NCBI RefSeq assembly: GCF_003970695.1
Contig: NZ_CP034570.1
Coordinates: forward strand, 3,286,001 to 3,350,000
Direction of reading: 5' to 3'
Length of the DNA stretch: 64,000 nt
From: Maribacter sp. MJ134
GTDB lineage: Bacteria; Bacteroidota; Bacteroidia; Flavobacteriales; Flavobacteriaceae
Shown here one piece after another: positions 45,076 to 54,259 of this stretch. Made by a program: the position numbers and the translations under genes. The notes under the pieces were generated by a model. That model had not been told where the DNA came from and ran no database searches. It saw nothing but the letters and a program-made list of their open reading frames with translations. Numbering within the stretch: position 1 is the first letter of the stretch; every line of letters starts with the position of its first letter.

Positions 45076-46326
45076 ATGCAATTAAAGCGAGTTGTGGTTA
45101 CCGGATTAGGGGCACTAACACCTATAGGTAATAATATTGAGGAATATTGGGAAGGTCTTGTAAATGGTAAGAGTGGCTCCGCGCCGATTACATATTACGA
45201 TACGGAAAAATTCAAGGTAAAATTCGCCTGCGAACTAAAAAACTACAAAACAGAGGACCATTTTGACCGCAAGGAAGGGCGCAAACTAGATAAGTTTGCA
45301 CAATATGCCCTAGTTTCCTCGGACGAAGCTATACTTGATTCTAAATTGGATTTGGACAAGGTGGATAAATTTCGTGTAGGAGTTATCTGGGGTGCCGGTA
45401 TCGGCGGTCTGGAGACCTTCCAAAACGAGGTAATGAATTTTGCCGAAGGTGATGGTACACCACGCTTTAATCCCTTCTTTATACCCAAAATGATAGCCGA
45501 TATTGCCCCAGGGAATATTTCTATCAAGCATGGGTTTATGGGTCCAAATTATACAACGGTATCTGCTTGTGCATCGTCGGCCAACGCCATGATCGATGCA
45601 CTGAACTATATTAGATTAGGACATTGTGATGTTGTGGTTACTGGCGGAAGCGAAGCTGCTGTTACAATTGCAGGTATGGGTGGTTTTGGAGCAATGCATG
45701 CACTTTCTACAAGGAACGATAGTCCGGAAACTGCTTCTAGACCCTTTGACGGAACCAGGGATGGTTTTGTTCTAGGCGAAGGTGCAGGGGCGTTGATACT
45801 GGAAGAATATGAGCACGCCAAGGCGCGCGGTGCAAAAATATATGCCGAGGTTTCCGGTGGTGGTCTTTCAAGTGATGCATACCATATGACGGCACCACAT
45901 CCTGACGGCATTGGAGTTGTGCGTGTAATGCAAAACTGCCTCAAAGACGCTGGCATTGCCATAGAAGAAGTAGACGCTATTAATACACACGGTACTTCTA
46001 CACCATTGGGAGATGTTGCCGAATTGAAAGCCATTTCGGAAGTGTTTGGCGATCATGCCAAAAACATTAATATCAATTCTACAAAATCAATGACCGGTCA
46101 TTTGCTCGGTGCAGCAGGTGCAATAGAAGCTATCGCAAGTATTCTGGCAATGGAACATGGTATAGTGCCCCCGACAATAAACCATACGACAGTAGATGAG
46201 AATATTGACCCAAGTTTAAATTTAACACTGAACAAGGCTCAGAAGAGAGACGTTAAGGTTGCCATGAGTAACACCTTTGGTTTTGGAGGACACAACGCCT
46301 GTGTAGTATTCAAAAAAATAAGTTAA
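45076..46326 (+). CDS. fabF: 3-oxoacyl-ACP synthase II
   Basis: A 416-aa condensing enzyme of fatty-acid elongation. The catalytic triad is C165 in SACASS, H305 in NTHGTSTPLGD and H342 in SMTGHLLGAAG. Full length, 12 bp before rnc. Confidence 0.97.
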   Translation: MQLKRVVVTGLGALTPIGNNIEEYWEGLVNGKSGSAPITYYDTEKFKVKFACELKNYKTEDHFDRKEGRKLDKFAQYALVSSDEAILDSKLDLDKVDKFRVGVIWGAGIGGLETFQNEVMNFAEGDGTPRFNPFFIPKMIADIAPGNISIKHGFMGPNYTTVSACASSANAMIDALNYIRLGHCDVVVTGGSEAAVTIAGMGGFGAMHALSTRNDSPETASRPFDGTRDGFVLGEGAGALILEEYEHAKARGAKIYAEVSGGGLSSDAYHMTAPHPDGIGVVRVMQNCLKDAGIAIEEVDAINTHGTSTPLGDVAELKAISEVFGDHAKNININSTKSMTGHLLGAAGAIEAIASILAMEHGIVPPTINHTTVDENIDPSLNLTLNKAQKRDVKVAMSNTFGFGGHNACVVFKKIS

Positions 46327-46338
46327 TACACGTACTGT

Positions 46339-47076
46339 ATGACTTTCCCCAAAAATATTTTTAATTCCCATCCTAAAGCGGATGGGGATTTTTTTTTAGG
46401 GATGAAAAGAATACTAGGGTTTAAGCCAAAGAACATTAAATTTTACAAAAAGGCCTTTTTGCACAGGTCAATGAATAAAAAGGATGATAAGGGTAACCCA
46501 ATGAACTATGAACGCCTTGAGTTTTTAGGTGATTCCATGTTGGGCACTATCATTTCTAAGCATCTTTATACAGAAGTCCCGAACGGAGACGAAGGCTACC
46601 TTACCAAAATGCGTTCAAAAATTGTTAGTAGGGAACATTTGAACGAACTAGGAAAAGATTTACAGCTCATAAAATACGTAGAGAGCAGAATTCCCAAGAC
46701 CCACTTTGGAGAGAATATCCATGGTAATGTATTCGAAGCACTTGTTGGAGCTATTTATTTAGATAGAGGCTACTCTTATTGCCAGAAGTTCATAGACAAA
46801 CGTGTTATTGAACCCTATGTGGATATAGAGCAGCTAGAGGGTCGTGTTATTAGCTACAAGAGTTTGGTAATAGAATGGTGCCAAAAGCAAAAGAAAACAT
46901 TCGATTATAATGTGTACGAGGATACGGGAAATGATTCCCTAAAACATTTTGCGGTTAAACTGTCGATCGCTGGTAGCGTTATTGCCAAAGCAAGGGCAAC
47001 TTCTAAAAAGAAAGCGGAGGAAAGAGCCTCTAAAAGAGCCTTTTTTGCGCTACAGGATAAAATGGAGCAACTCTAG
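46339..47076 (+). CDS. rnc: Ribonuclease III
   Basis: A 245-aa double-strand RNA endonuclease for rRNA and mRNA processing. Catalytic signature NYERLEFLGDSML (56-68, E61 and D65), second acidic site E135 region (FEALVGAIYLD), and a C-terminal double-strand RNA-binding domain (about 172-240). It follows fabF, a common order (acpP-fabF-rnc). Confidence 0.96.
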   Translation: MTFPKNIFNSHPKADGDFFLGMKRILGFKPKNIKFYKKAFLHRSMNKKDDKGNPMNYERLEFLGDSMLGTIISKHLYTEVPNGDEGYLTKMRSKIVSREHLNELGKDLQLIKYVESRIPKTHFGENIHGNVFEALVGAIYLDRGYSYCQKFIDKRVIEPYVDIEQLEGRVISYKSLVIEWCQKQKKTFDYNVYEDTGNDSLKHFAVKLSIAGSVIAKARATSKKKAEERASKRAFFALQDKMEQL

Positions 47077-47164
47077 TTATAAATACAACAAAGGATTAAC
47101 GTAATCGTAACTTTCACAACATCTTAAACCCAATTGCTTTTTAGGCTTTAAAGTGTAATAGTCC

Positions 47165-47172
47165 TATATTTG
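47165..47172 (+). promoter_or_regulatory. -7 promoter box before the IPExxxVDY gene
   Basis: TATATTTG matches TAnnTTTG exactly, 16 bp before the ATG at 47188. It supports that start over the in-frame TTG at 47170 that falls within the box. Confidence 0.65.
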
Positions 47173-47187
47173 ACGTTTTGTGCGCAT

Positions 47188-47652
47188 ATGACAGCAATAC
47201 ACAAAATTGACGATGATTTTTACGATGATTCATTTCTTTTAATTGCGATGCATAGCACCATGGCGGACTATGCAATGGCGTATGAATTGAATATAACCCT
47301 GAAGGCAAATTTCAAGAGAACCAGAAAGGATTTTGATTTGTTCGAAAACAGTGTTTTTCCCTGTTTTGAATGGCAAGATACCTATCATGATCGGTGCTGG
47401 GTGTTAGTAGCTAACCAAAGTCTAAAACGAGAGCTGCTAGCGAATAATGATTTATTTCAGAACGAATCTACCTACAGTGTACCGCGGCTTGTTCCAGAAT
47501 TAAAGGATGTAGATTATTTTTTAAAGATAGAAGAAGACATAACGGGTAGCAGTGACAAAATAATTAAAAATGTGCTGACAATGCCAAAAGTAATGGCGGC
47601 ATATGAAGTAGACAGCAACAAACTAAAATCTAAGAACAATTTAATATTTTAA
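47188..47652 (+). CDS. IPExxxVDY family protein
   Basis: A 154-aa protein typical of Bacteroidota, found next to pyruvate kinase. The family motif appears as VPELKDVDYFLKI (about 105-117). Function unknown; its tight link with pyk (2 bp before it) suggests co-expression. Confidence 0.85.
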   Translation: MTAIHKIDDDFYDDSFLLIAMHSTMADYAMAYELNITLKANFKRTRKDFDLFENSVFPCFEWQDTYHDRCWVLVANQSLKRELLANNDLFQNESTYSVPRLVPELKDVDYFLKIEEDITGSSDKIIKNVLTMPKVMAAYEVDSNKLKSKNNLIF

Positions 47653-47654
47653 GA

Positions 47655-49097
47655 ATGCCAACTAAAAAGAAGACAAAGGTAGTAGCCACCTTGGGGCCGG
47701 CTACGAGCAAGAAAGATGTGCTAAGAGATATGATTTTGGCAGGAGTAGATGTCTTTAGAATTAATTTCTCCCATGCTGATTACGAAGATGTAAAGCAACG
47801 CGTAACCATGATTCGTGAATTGAACGAAGAATTGGAGACCAATGTGTCTATTTTGGGAGACTTACAGGGACCTAAACTTCGAGTAGGGGTAATGGCCGGG
47901 GAAGTTGTGGTTGGCCCTGGAGATGAAATAACCTTTGTAACGGGCGAACCCTTTGAAGGTACGGCCGAAAGGGTGTATATGAACTATAAGGAGTTTCCAA
48001 GAGATGTCAAGGCAGGTGAGCGTATCTTATTGGACGATGGTAAGCTTATGTTCGAGGTAGTCGCTACAAATGGCGAAAATGAAGTAAAGGCCAAGGTAAT
48101 TCAAGGGGGACCTTTAAAATCTAAAAAGGGGGTAAACCTTCCAAATACGAATATTTCCTTACCTGCGCTCACTAAAAAAGATGTCAAGGATGCGGAGTTT
48201 GCTATTTCATTAGAAGTAGATTGGATCGCACTCTCTTTCGTGAGGTTCAGTCAGGATTTAATAGACCTCCAGAATATCATACAAAAACATTCGGAGCATA
48301 AAATTCCCATTATAGCTAAAATAGAAAAGCCAGAGGCAGTCGAGAACATAGATAAGATTGTTGCTTACTGTGATGGTTTAATGGTAGCTCGGGGAGATCT
48401 AGGTGTAGAAGTACCGGCTCATGAGGTTCCGTTGATTCAGAAACAATTGGTCCTAAGAGCCAAAAAGGCCAGGATTCCTGTAATCATAGCTACCCAAATG
48501 ATGGAAACTATGATCACTAGCCTTACCCCGACAAGGGCAGAGGTCAACGATGTTGCAAATTCGGTGATGGACGGTGCAGACGCGGTAATGTTGTCCGGTG
48601 AAACTTCCGTAGGGAATTATCCGGTACAGGTTATTGAGAAAATGGCTAGTATTCTGAAAAGTGTGGAAGCATCGGACCTTATTCATGTTCCTCATGATCC
48701 GCCACACATTAGAACAAACAGATATATTACCAAATCAGTCTGTTACCATGCCGCGCTCATGGCAAATGAAATAAAGGCGAAAGCAATATCTACCTTAACC
48801 AATAGCGGATATACGGCTTTTCAAATTTCTGCGTGGAGACCTAGTGCTCATATTTTGGTGTTTACATCAAATAGAAGAATACTTACGCAGCTTAATCTTT
48901 TATGGGGGGTAAAAGCTTTTTACTATGATAAATTCGTTTCTACCGATGAAACTATCGAGGATGTAAACGGCATAGCTTGCAAGAAGGGATTTTTAGAAGT
49001 GGGAGATATGCTTATAAGTTTGGCCGCGATGCCTATAAAGGCAAAAGGTATGGTAAATACCCTTCGTGTAACAGAGATAGAGAGCTGTAATTTTTAG
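47655..49097 (+). CDS. pyk: Pyruvate kinase
   Basis: A 480-aa glycolytic enzyme that makes pyruvate and ATP from phosphoenolpyruvate and ADP. The N-terminal KTKVVATLGPATS, the IAKIEKPEAVENID active-site segment (about 217-230), the ARGDLGVEV segment and MMETMI are all present. It ends at a strong terminator. Confidence 0.97.
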   Translation: MPTKKKTKVVATLGPATSKKDVLRDMILAGVDVFRINFSHADYEDVKQRVTMIRELNEELETNVSILGDLQGPKLRVGVMAGEVVVGPGDEITFVTGEPFEGTAERVYMNYKEFPRDVKAGERILLDDGKLMFEVVATNGENEVKAKVIQGGPLKSKKGVNLPNTNISLPALTKKDVKDAEFAISLEVDWIALSFVRFSQDLIDLQNIIQKHSEHKIPIIAKIEKPEAVENIDKIVAYCDGLMVARGDLGVEVPAHEVPLIQKQLVLRAKKARIPVIIATQMMETMITSLTPTRAEVNDVANSVMDGADAVMLSGETSVGNYPVQVIEKMASILKSVEASDLIHVPHDPPHIRTNRYITKSVCYHAALMANEIKAKAISTLTNSGYTAFQISAWRPSAHILVFTSNRRILTQLNLLWGVKAFYYDKFVSTDETIEDVNGIACKKGFLEVGDMLISLAAMPIKAKGMVNTLRVTEIESCNF

Positions 49098-49112
49098 AAA
49101 AATACGGTTATC

Positions 49113-49150
49113 AAAAAAAGGCCCGCTTATAACAAGCGGGCCTTTCTTTT
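49113..49150 (+). terminator. Terminator after pyk, bidirectional
   Basis: AGGCCCGCTT, ATAAC loop, AAGCGGGCCT with A-run on the left and T-rich on the right. It serves pyk and the convergent PAS gene. Confidence 0.9.
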
Positions 49151-49164
49151 TCAGTAGGTGAAGA

Positions 49165-49689
49165 TTACGCTACTTCCCTTTCAAATGCTATAAAATTCAC
49201 AACTTCCCCTTCTTTGTTGAACAGAGGTTGACCATGTATCCAGCAATTATAGGTAGACCCATCTTTACGGTAATTCAAGATGGTGGCTTCAAAGGGCTCC
49301 TTCTTTTTAACAGCGTTAGAAATTACTTTGAGTGCGGTTTTACAAGTCTTTTCTCCTTGGAACATTTTTGGTTGTTGCCCAATTATTTCTTCAGGATGGT
49401 ATCTGTTCATTTCCCATATATTCTGTGAAGCGTACACAATACGTAATTCCGCATCGGTTACTACAATGGTATGTTCTTTATCAATCAATTCTTGTTCTAG
49501 GACAGCTTCGTTGAATACCCATGCGTTATTTTTTGCAAGCTGTAAAAGTGCTTTAACATCACTACTAGATTTACAATGGTTATCAAAAAATGTACTATAA
49601 AAATCCCATGAAGAAATGGGTAAACTAGTAAGCTTTAGTGTTTTGTAAAACTTATGTAGGGCGTTATCATAATTTAGTAAATTCGTCAT
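49165..49689 (-). CDS. PAS-domain protein without an output domain
   Basis: A protein of about 174 aa (MTNLLNYDNALH start). Residues about 70-174 form a PAS domain (TIVVTDAELRIVYASQNIWEMN, IGQQPKMFQG, then NCWIHGQPLFNKEGEVVNFIAF). The cysteine motif of LOV photosensors is absent, so light sensing is unlikely. No kinase or DNA-binding part; likely a small sensor or adaptor. Longer in-frame starts exist (up to 49770). Confidence 0.75.
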   Translation of the reverse strand: MTNLLNYDNALHKFYKTLKLTSLPISSWDFYSTFFDNHCKSSSDVKALLQLAKNNAWVFNEAVLEQELIDKEHTIVVTDAELRIVYASQNIWEMNRYHPEEIIGQQPKMFQGEKTCKTALKVISNAVKKKEPFEATILNYRKDGSTYNCWIHGQPLFNKEGEVVNFIAFEREVA

Positions 49690-49874
49690 AAAAACTCTTC
49701 TTTTTCGTAGCATTTTTGTTAAAGCTAAAAAATCAGGTTTCAGGTTAAAATATATAACAACGATTAACACTATTGTTTAAAGAATGATTGGTTTAAAGCC
49801 CCGTCTACTTGTAAAGAATGAACAAGAATTAAGACTAAATGTAGTAAATAAGGGAACTTAAAGCAGAAAAATGT

Positions 49875-50723
49875 ATGAAGTTTGAATTTCATGATACCAA
49901 ATTGGCTTCACTTTTTGGGTTTACGGATGATATCAAAAAAAATGAAAATAACTTTTCTAGTAACTCGGGTAACATACAAATTCTTTGGAACCGAAATGAG
50001 ATACCTATTTTACTCTGCATTGATGGTCTTACGATAACACTACTACCTAATCAGCTCGTAACCACAACCTATTTACAACATGTCAGTTTTAGTAAGACTA
50101 AGGCTCCTTTAACCGCCTTTCTATTTAATAGGCCATTCTATTGTATCAATGATCATGATAGTGAAGTTTCCTGTAATGGTATACTTTTCTTTGGCACCCA
50201 GGATTTACCTATTATTACAATTCCAGTGGAACAAGAGCGAAAGTTCAATGTATTGTTTGAGGTCTTTGAAGAGGAGTTCTCTACCTCGGATAAAATACAG
50301 GGAGATATGCTACAAATGCTGTTAAAGCGTTTGATCATAATGTGCACGCGCTTGGCCAAGGAACAACTTATTGTACGAACTCTTGATAACGAACAGATTG
50401 ATGTGGTACGTAAGTTCAACGTTTTGGTAGATAATCATTTCAAGACCAAACGTAAAGTAAGTGACTATGCGGAGCTCCTTTTTAAAAGTCCAAAAACCTT
50501 ATCCAATCTTTTTGCTATTTATAATCAGAAATCTCCACAACAGATAATTCTGGAGCGCCTGGCCTTGGAGGCAAAAAGATTGATGAGCTTTACGGACAAG
50601 CAAAATCAAGAAATTGCCTATGAACTTGGTTTTAACGATCCTGCACATTTTAGTAGGTTCTTTAAGAAAATGACAGGTCATTCCCCATCTAGATTTCGAG
50701 AAACAGTGGTCTTGTCTAATTAA
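49875..50723 (+). CDS. AraC-family transcription regulator
   Basis: A 282-aa regulator with an N-terminal cupin-like sensor (about 1-150) and a C-terminal double helix-turn-helix (about 180-280): QEIAYELGFNDPAHFSRFFKKMTGHSPSRFR. It may control the genes that follow on the same strand (small protein, AhpD-like, cupredoxin-like). Confidence 0.9.
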   Translation: MKFEFHDTKLASLFGFTDDIKKNENNFSSNSGNIQILWNRNEIPILLCIDGLTITLLPNQLVTTTYLQHVSFSKTKAPLTAFLFNRPFYCINDHDSEVSCNGILFFGTQDLPIITIPVEQERKFNVLFEVFEEEFSTSDKIQGDMLQMLLKRLIIMCTRLAKEQLIVRTLDNEQIDVVRKFNVLVDNHFKTKRKVSDYAELLFKSPKTLSNLFAIYNQKSPQQIILERLALEAKRLMSFTDKQNQEIAYELGFNDPAHFSRFFKKMTGHSPSRFRETVVLSN

Positions 50724-50814
50724 AGGGAAATATGTGCAAGTAGTCGGGCAATAGCTCCTAACAAATACCCTTCTTCTGTTCGCATCTTTGTAGTGTAATT
50801 AAAAACAATACAAG

Positions 50815-50970
50815 ATGAAGACACAAATAAAATCACTTTTCAATTTAATCGAAATTTTCGGACAAGCTAAAAGGCCAACACTAAATACCGTGAGCCCTAA
50901 AACTCACTGTGAACAAAAACACCATCACGATTTCTATTGTGATGCCGAGAAACCATTTGTATCATTTTAA
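50815..50970 (+). CDS. Small 51-aa histidine-rich protein
   Basis: An ATG at 50815 opens a 51-aa frame ending at TAA 50968-50970. The C-terminal half has a CEQKHHHDFYCDAEK segment with two cysteines and three histidines in a row, suggestive of metal binding. It lies 14 bp before the AhpD-like gene, so it may be co-translated. Function inferred only. Confidence 0.5.
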   Translation: MKTQIKSLFNLIEIFGQAKRPTLNTVSPKTHCEQKHHHDFYCDAEKPFVSF

Positions 50971-50984
50971 AATCAATAAAAATT

Positions 50985-51533
50985 ATGAGCACATTTAACG
51001 TACCAAAAAGAGAAGAAGTTTCAGAAGGGAATCAAGCTATTTTTGACAACTTGGAAAAAGCATTGGGATTTGTCCCGAACCTTTACGCCACCTACGCACA
51101 CTCCGAGAATGCTTTAGGAAACTATTTGGCATTAAGCGGCGCCAAAACATCGCTTAACGCAAAACAGAAAGAAGTCGTAAATCTTGCTGTGAGTCAAGTA
51201 AACAACTGTAGTTATTGCTTAGCCGCACATACCGCAATAGGAAAAATGAACGGTTTTACAGAAGCGCAAATCTTAGAATTGAGAGCTGGTGAAGCTTCGT
51301 TCGATTCTAAATTGGATGCATTGGCCAAATTCGCTAAGAACATCACTGAAAATAGGGGAGCTACCGACGAAGAAGTCGTAACCGAATTCCTAAACGCCGG
51401 TTGGACCAAAGAGAATTTAGTGGATACCATAGTTTTGGTAGGCGACAAGACCATATCCAATTACTTACATAGGACAACTGATGTGCCTGTAGATTTTCCT
51501 GCAGTACAGTCTTTAGAAACAGTACAATTATAA
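50985..51533 (+). CDS. AhpD-like carboxymuconolactone decarboxylase family protein
   Basis: A 182-aa all-helical protein with the peroxidase-type CSYCLAAH motif (C76-x-x-C79 and H83), a redox disulfide seen in AhpD-like alkylhydroperoxidases. It probably reduces peroxides. Grouped with the small histidine-rich protein and the cupredoxin-like gene. Confidence 0.9.
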   Translation: MSTFNVPKREEVSEGNQAIFDNLEKALGFVPNLYATYAHSENALGNYLALSGAKTSLNAKQKEVVNLAVSQVNNCSYCLAAHTAIGKMNGFTEAQILELRAGEASFDSKLDALAKFAKNITENRGATDEEVVTEFLNAGWTKENLVDTIVLVGDKTISNYLHRTTDVPVDFPAVQSLETVQL

Positions 51534-51629
51534 AAAGCGAAGACTGGCCGCTCAAGTTCAGTAAATCAATATAATTAATATAAACAACAAGCTTCCATTG
51601 ATATGGGACCGAATTTAAAATTAGAAAAC

Positions 51630-52037
51630 ATGAAAAAAGTAATCGCAGTATTAGTATTAGCAGTAGGAACAGTATTCTCCATGAACGCTCAAGACAAAAT
51701 GATGAAGGAGGATAAGATGATGAAATCTACCACGAAAACAATTGCCTTGGAGCAAACGAGTGGAGAATTTACACAAAAACAAATCACCGTCTCGGAAGGG
51801 ACCTATGTTTTTGAAATCGCCAATAATAATGTTGGACATAACGTAGGTTTCGTATTAGTGAAAAAAGGTGAAGATGTATCTAAACCTGAAAACCACATCA
51901 AAACCGCTTACGTAACCGAGCAGGTTGTAACCGGTGAGAAACAAACGTCAAAACCAACTACGTTGACAAAAGGAGAGTATGTATATTTCTGTCCTTTGAA
52001 CCCAACCTCTACGGATAACACCTTGATAGTACAGTAA
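51630..52037 (+). CDS. Secreted cupredoxin-like protein
   Basis: A 135-aa protein with signal peptide (about 1-20, ending MNAQ), a Met/Lys-rich linker (KMMKEDKMMK) and a cupredoxin-like fold. A histidine in NNNVGHNVGF and a cysteine in YVYFCPLNP are suitable copper ligands, but the usual second histidine after the cysteine is replaced. The ATG at 51630 is preferred to that at 51603. Confidence 0.8.
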   Translation: MKKVIAVLVLAVGTVFSMNAQDKMMKEDKMMKSTTKTIALEQTSGEFTQKQITVSEGTYVFEIANNNVGHNVGFVLVKKGEDVSKPENHIKTAYVTEQVVTGEKQTSKPTTLTKGEYVYFCPLNPTSTDNTLIVQ

Positions 52038-52062
52038 TTTTTTAAGTTTAGTGTTTGTAAGG

Positions 52063-52100
52063 GCCGCTAATGGAATATTAATTTCATTGGCGGCTTTTTC
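52063..52100 (+). terminator. Terminator after the cupredoxin gene
   Basis: A 14-bp stem GCCGCTAATGGAAT/ATTTCATTGGCGGC with wobbles, ATTA loop and T run. Confidence 0.88.
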
Positions 52101-52101
52101 G

Positions 52102-53205
52102 TTAAAAATCGAACTTCAATTGTACTTGTATGGCCTCTGCTTCTTGTTTGGTTTTTTCCTTTTTGTCCGTATTTAGATTTGCTAGGGAAATACCTAATAA
52201 GCGTACGGAATTTTGAAGTTCTTCTTGGTATAACAATTCTTTTGCCGTTTCAAGAATCAAGGTTTTGTCAGCTATAAAATAGGGAAGGGTTTTACTTCTT
52301 GTATTCAAGGTAAAATCACTATACTTAATTTTTAAGGTTACTGTTTTACCGGCGATATCCGATTTTTTCAAGCGTTTTTCCAACTCGTTGGAAATATGCT
52401 CTAAACGTTCTAACATGAAAATCTCACTACTTAGATTTTCATTGAAAGTACGTTCTGCACCCACGGACTTTGGAATCCGATGTGGTTTAACTTCGCTCTG
52501 GTGCACTCCCCGCACCACATTATAGTAATAGCTTCCACTTTTTCCAAATTTCTCCTCCAAAAAGGCCTTAGATTTAGACTTTAAATCTTTTCCCGTAAAA
52601 ATGCCCAGTTGATACATTTTTTCTGCGGTAACTTTTCCAACTCCATAAAACTTTCGAATTTCCAAGTCTTCCAAAAATTCGATGACCTCTTCGGGATTTA
52701 CGGTTTTTTGTCCGTTCGGTTTATTGATGTCGCTAGCCACCTTGGCAATGAATTTATTTATTGAAATTCCTGCGGAGGCATTTAAACCCGTTTCCTCGTA
52801 AATCCTGTTTCGTATTTCTTTCGCTATTAGCGTAGCAGAAGGGTTTCCTTTCTTGTTTGTAGTAACGTCTAAATACGCTTCGTCTAAAGATAAGGGCTCC
52901 ACCAAGTCTGTATATTCATAGAATACGGCCCTTATTTTTTGGGAAATCTCTTTATAACGGTCAAACCTTGCTTTTACAAAGATAAGCTCCGGGCAGTTCC
53001 TTTTTGCGAGAACACTGCTCATTGCGCTGCGCACACCAAACTTACGAGCCTCGTAACTAGCTGCGGCTACGACACCTCGCTGTGAGCTTCCTCCTACGGC
53101 GATAGGTTTACCTCTTAATTCGGGATTGTCCAATTGTTCTACCGAAGCATAGAAGGCATCCATATCTACATGAATAATTTTTCGCAATGGCAAATCGGAT
53201 ATCAT
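52102..53205 (-). CDS. dinB: DNA polymerase IV
   Basis: A 367-aa Y-family translesion polymerase. Catalytic acids D14 in HVDMDAFYAS and D107/E108 in SLDEAYLD are present; the little-finger domain (about 245-355) is complete. It lacks an obvious beta-clamp motif at the C-terminus except QLKFDF, which fits such a motif (QLxLF type) loosely. Confidence 0.95.
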   Translation of the reverse strand: MISDLPLRKIIHVDMDAFYASVEQLDNPELRGKPIAVGGSSQRGVVAAASYEARKFGVRSAMSSVLAKRNCPELIFVKARFDRYKEISQKIRAVFYEYTDLVEPLSLDEAYLDVTTNKKGNPSATLIAKEIRNRIYEETGLNASAGISINKFIAKVASDINKPNGQKTVNPEEVIEFLEDLEIRKFYGVGKVTAEKMYQLGIFTGKDLKSKSKAFLEEKFGKSGSYYYNVVRGVHQSEVKPHRIPKSVGAERTFNENLSSEIFMLERLEHISNELEKRLKKSDIAGKTVTLKIKYSDFTLNTRSKTLPYFIADKTLILETAKELLYQEELQNSVRLLGISLANLNTDKKEKTKQEAEAIQVQLKFDF

Positions 53206-53254
53206 ATTGTAAATTTATAACAACTTAAATCAGTTCGTAATACTAGTTTATAGA

Positions 53255-53731
53255 ATGATTGAAATTGAACGGAAGTTTTTAGTAACATCAGCTATTTTTA
53301 AGAAGGAAGCAATTTCAAAAACTAGAATAGTCCAAGGTTTTTTGAACACGGACCCTGATAGGACAGTTCGGATTCGATTAAAGGGAGAAGAGGGTTTTAT
53401 CACAATAAAAGGCAGGTCCAATAAAACGGGCATTTCACGTTTTGAGTGGGAAAAAGAAATAAGCCCGGAAGAAGCAGAAGCTTTGTTGAAGTTATGTGAA
53501 GAAGGTACTTTGGAGAAAACCAGATATGAAATATCTTACGGCAAGCATGTCTTTGAGGTCGACGAGTTTTATGGCCCCAATACAGGTTTAATTGTTGCGG
53601 AGGTTGAACTAGATTCCGAAAACGAGGTCTTTACGAAGCCAAAATGGCTGGGAAGGGAAGTCACCGGAGAAACCAAATATTATAATTCTCAATTAAGCAA
53701 GATGCCATTTAGCGAATGGCGAACTACTTAA
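53255..53731 (+). CDS. CYTH-domain phosphohydrolase
   Basis: A 158-aa protein with the CYTH signature EIERKFL at the N-terminus (ExExK) and further basic and acidic residues of the tunnel (RIRLKGEEGFITIK, EVDEFYGPN, VAEVEL). Bacterial members hydrolyse triphosphates such as inorganic triphosphate. It overlaps the convergent lipoprotein gene by 8 bp. Confidence 0.92.
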   Translation: MIEIERKFLVTSAIFKKEAISKTRIVQGFLNTDPDRTVRIRLKGEEGFITIKGRSNKTGISRFEWEKEISPEEAEALLKLCEEGTLEKTRYEISYGKHVFEVDEFYGPNTGLIVAEVELDSENEVFTKPKWLGREVTGETKYYNSQLSKMPFSEWRTT

Positions 53732-54212
53732 CTACGCGTATACGCTCCAATGCAGATTCTTCACGAATTATTTCTATGTCTGTTTCATTATAGGTGGCTT
53801 CTTCAATAGTAAATGGCGGACTACAACAATCACTGCTAGGACTATTTTTTCTAAGGTTTAACACCAAAATATCGGTTTCGGAATCGTTCAAGAAAACTTC
53901 ATAGGTGTTACTGCCTTCCATACCAGAAATAAAAATTATAATAGTTTCCGTTGAGGAGTTTCCAGAGTCGTTGACCTGAATATCATCTTTGGAAACAACG
54001 ATGTTTTCTAAGGAATACGTTTCGTTCGTGATTAAGTTGACGCCTTCTTCATTGACCAGTTCAATAAGTAATAGCTGTTGGGCACATACTACTGTATCGC
54101 AGTCAATACGCGAATTGTTGTCACAACTAAAGATAAATAATAACGTAAGCCCGAGGAAAGAAAATTTTGTTTTTAAGTTTTTTATAAGGGGATGTGCTAT
54201 ATAGGGGGCCAT
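53724..54212 (-). CDS. Putative lipoprotein, paralogue 1
   Basis: A 162-aa protein with a hydrophobic N-terminal segment and lipobox FIFSC (cysteine near residue 29). The mature part shares the pattern DC...CAQ..LLIELVNEEGVNLI, SLENI and CCSPPFT with the next gene. Function unknown. Confidence 0.75.
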   Translation of the reverse strand: MAPYIAHPLIKNLKTKFSFLGLTLLFIFSCDNNSRIDCDTVVCAQQLLLIELVNEEGVNLITNETYSLENIVVSKDDIQVNDSGNSSTETIIIFISGMEGSNTYEVFLNDSETDILVLNLRKNSPSSDCCSPPFTIEEATYNETDIEIIREESALERIRVVK

Positions 54213-54259
54213 GATTGATGATTTTAAGATTTGTATTAATTTGAAGGAACGAATATTAC

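Noticed and set aside
49165-49689. PAS protein as a LOV photoreceptor.
   Set aside because: The conserved cysteine motif for flavin adduct formation is missing.
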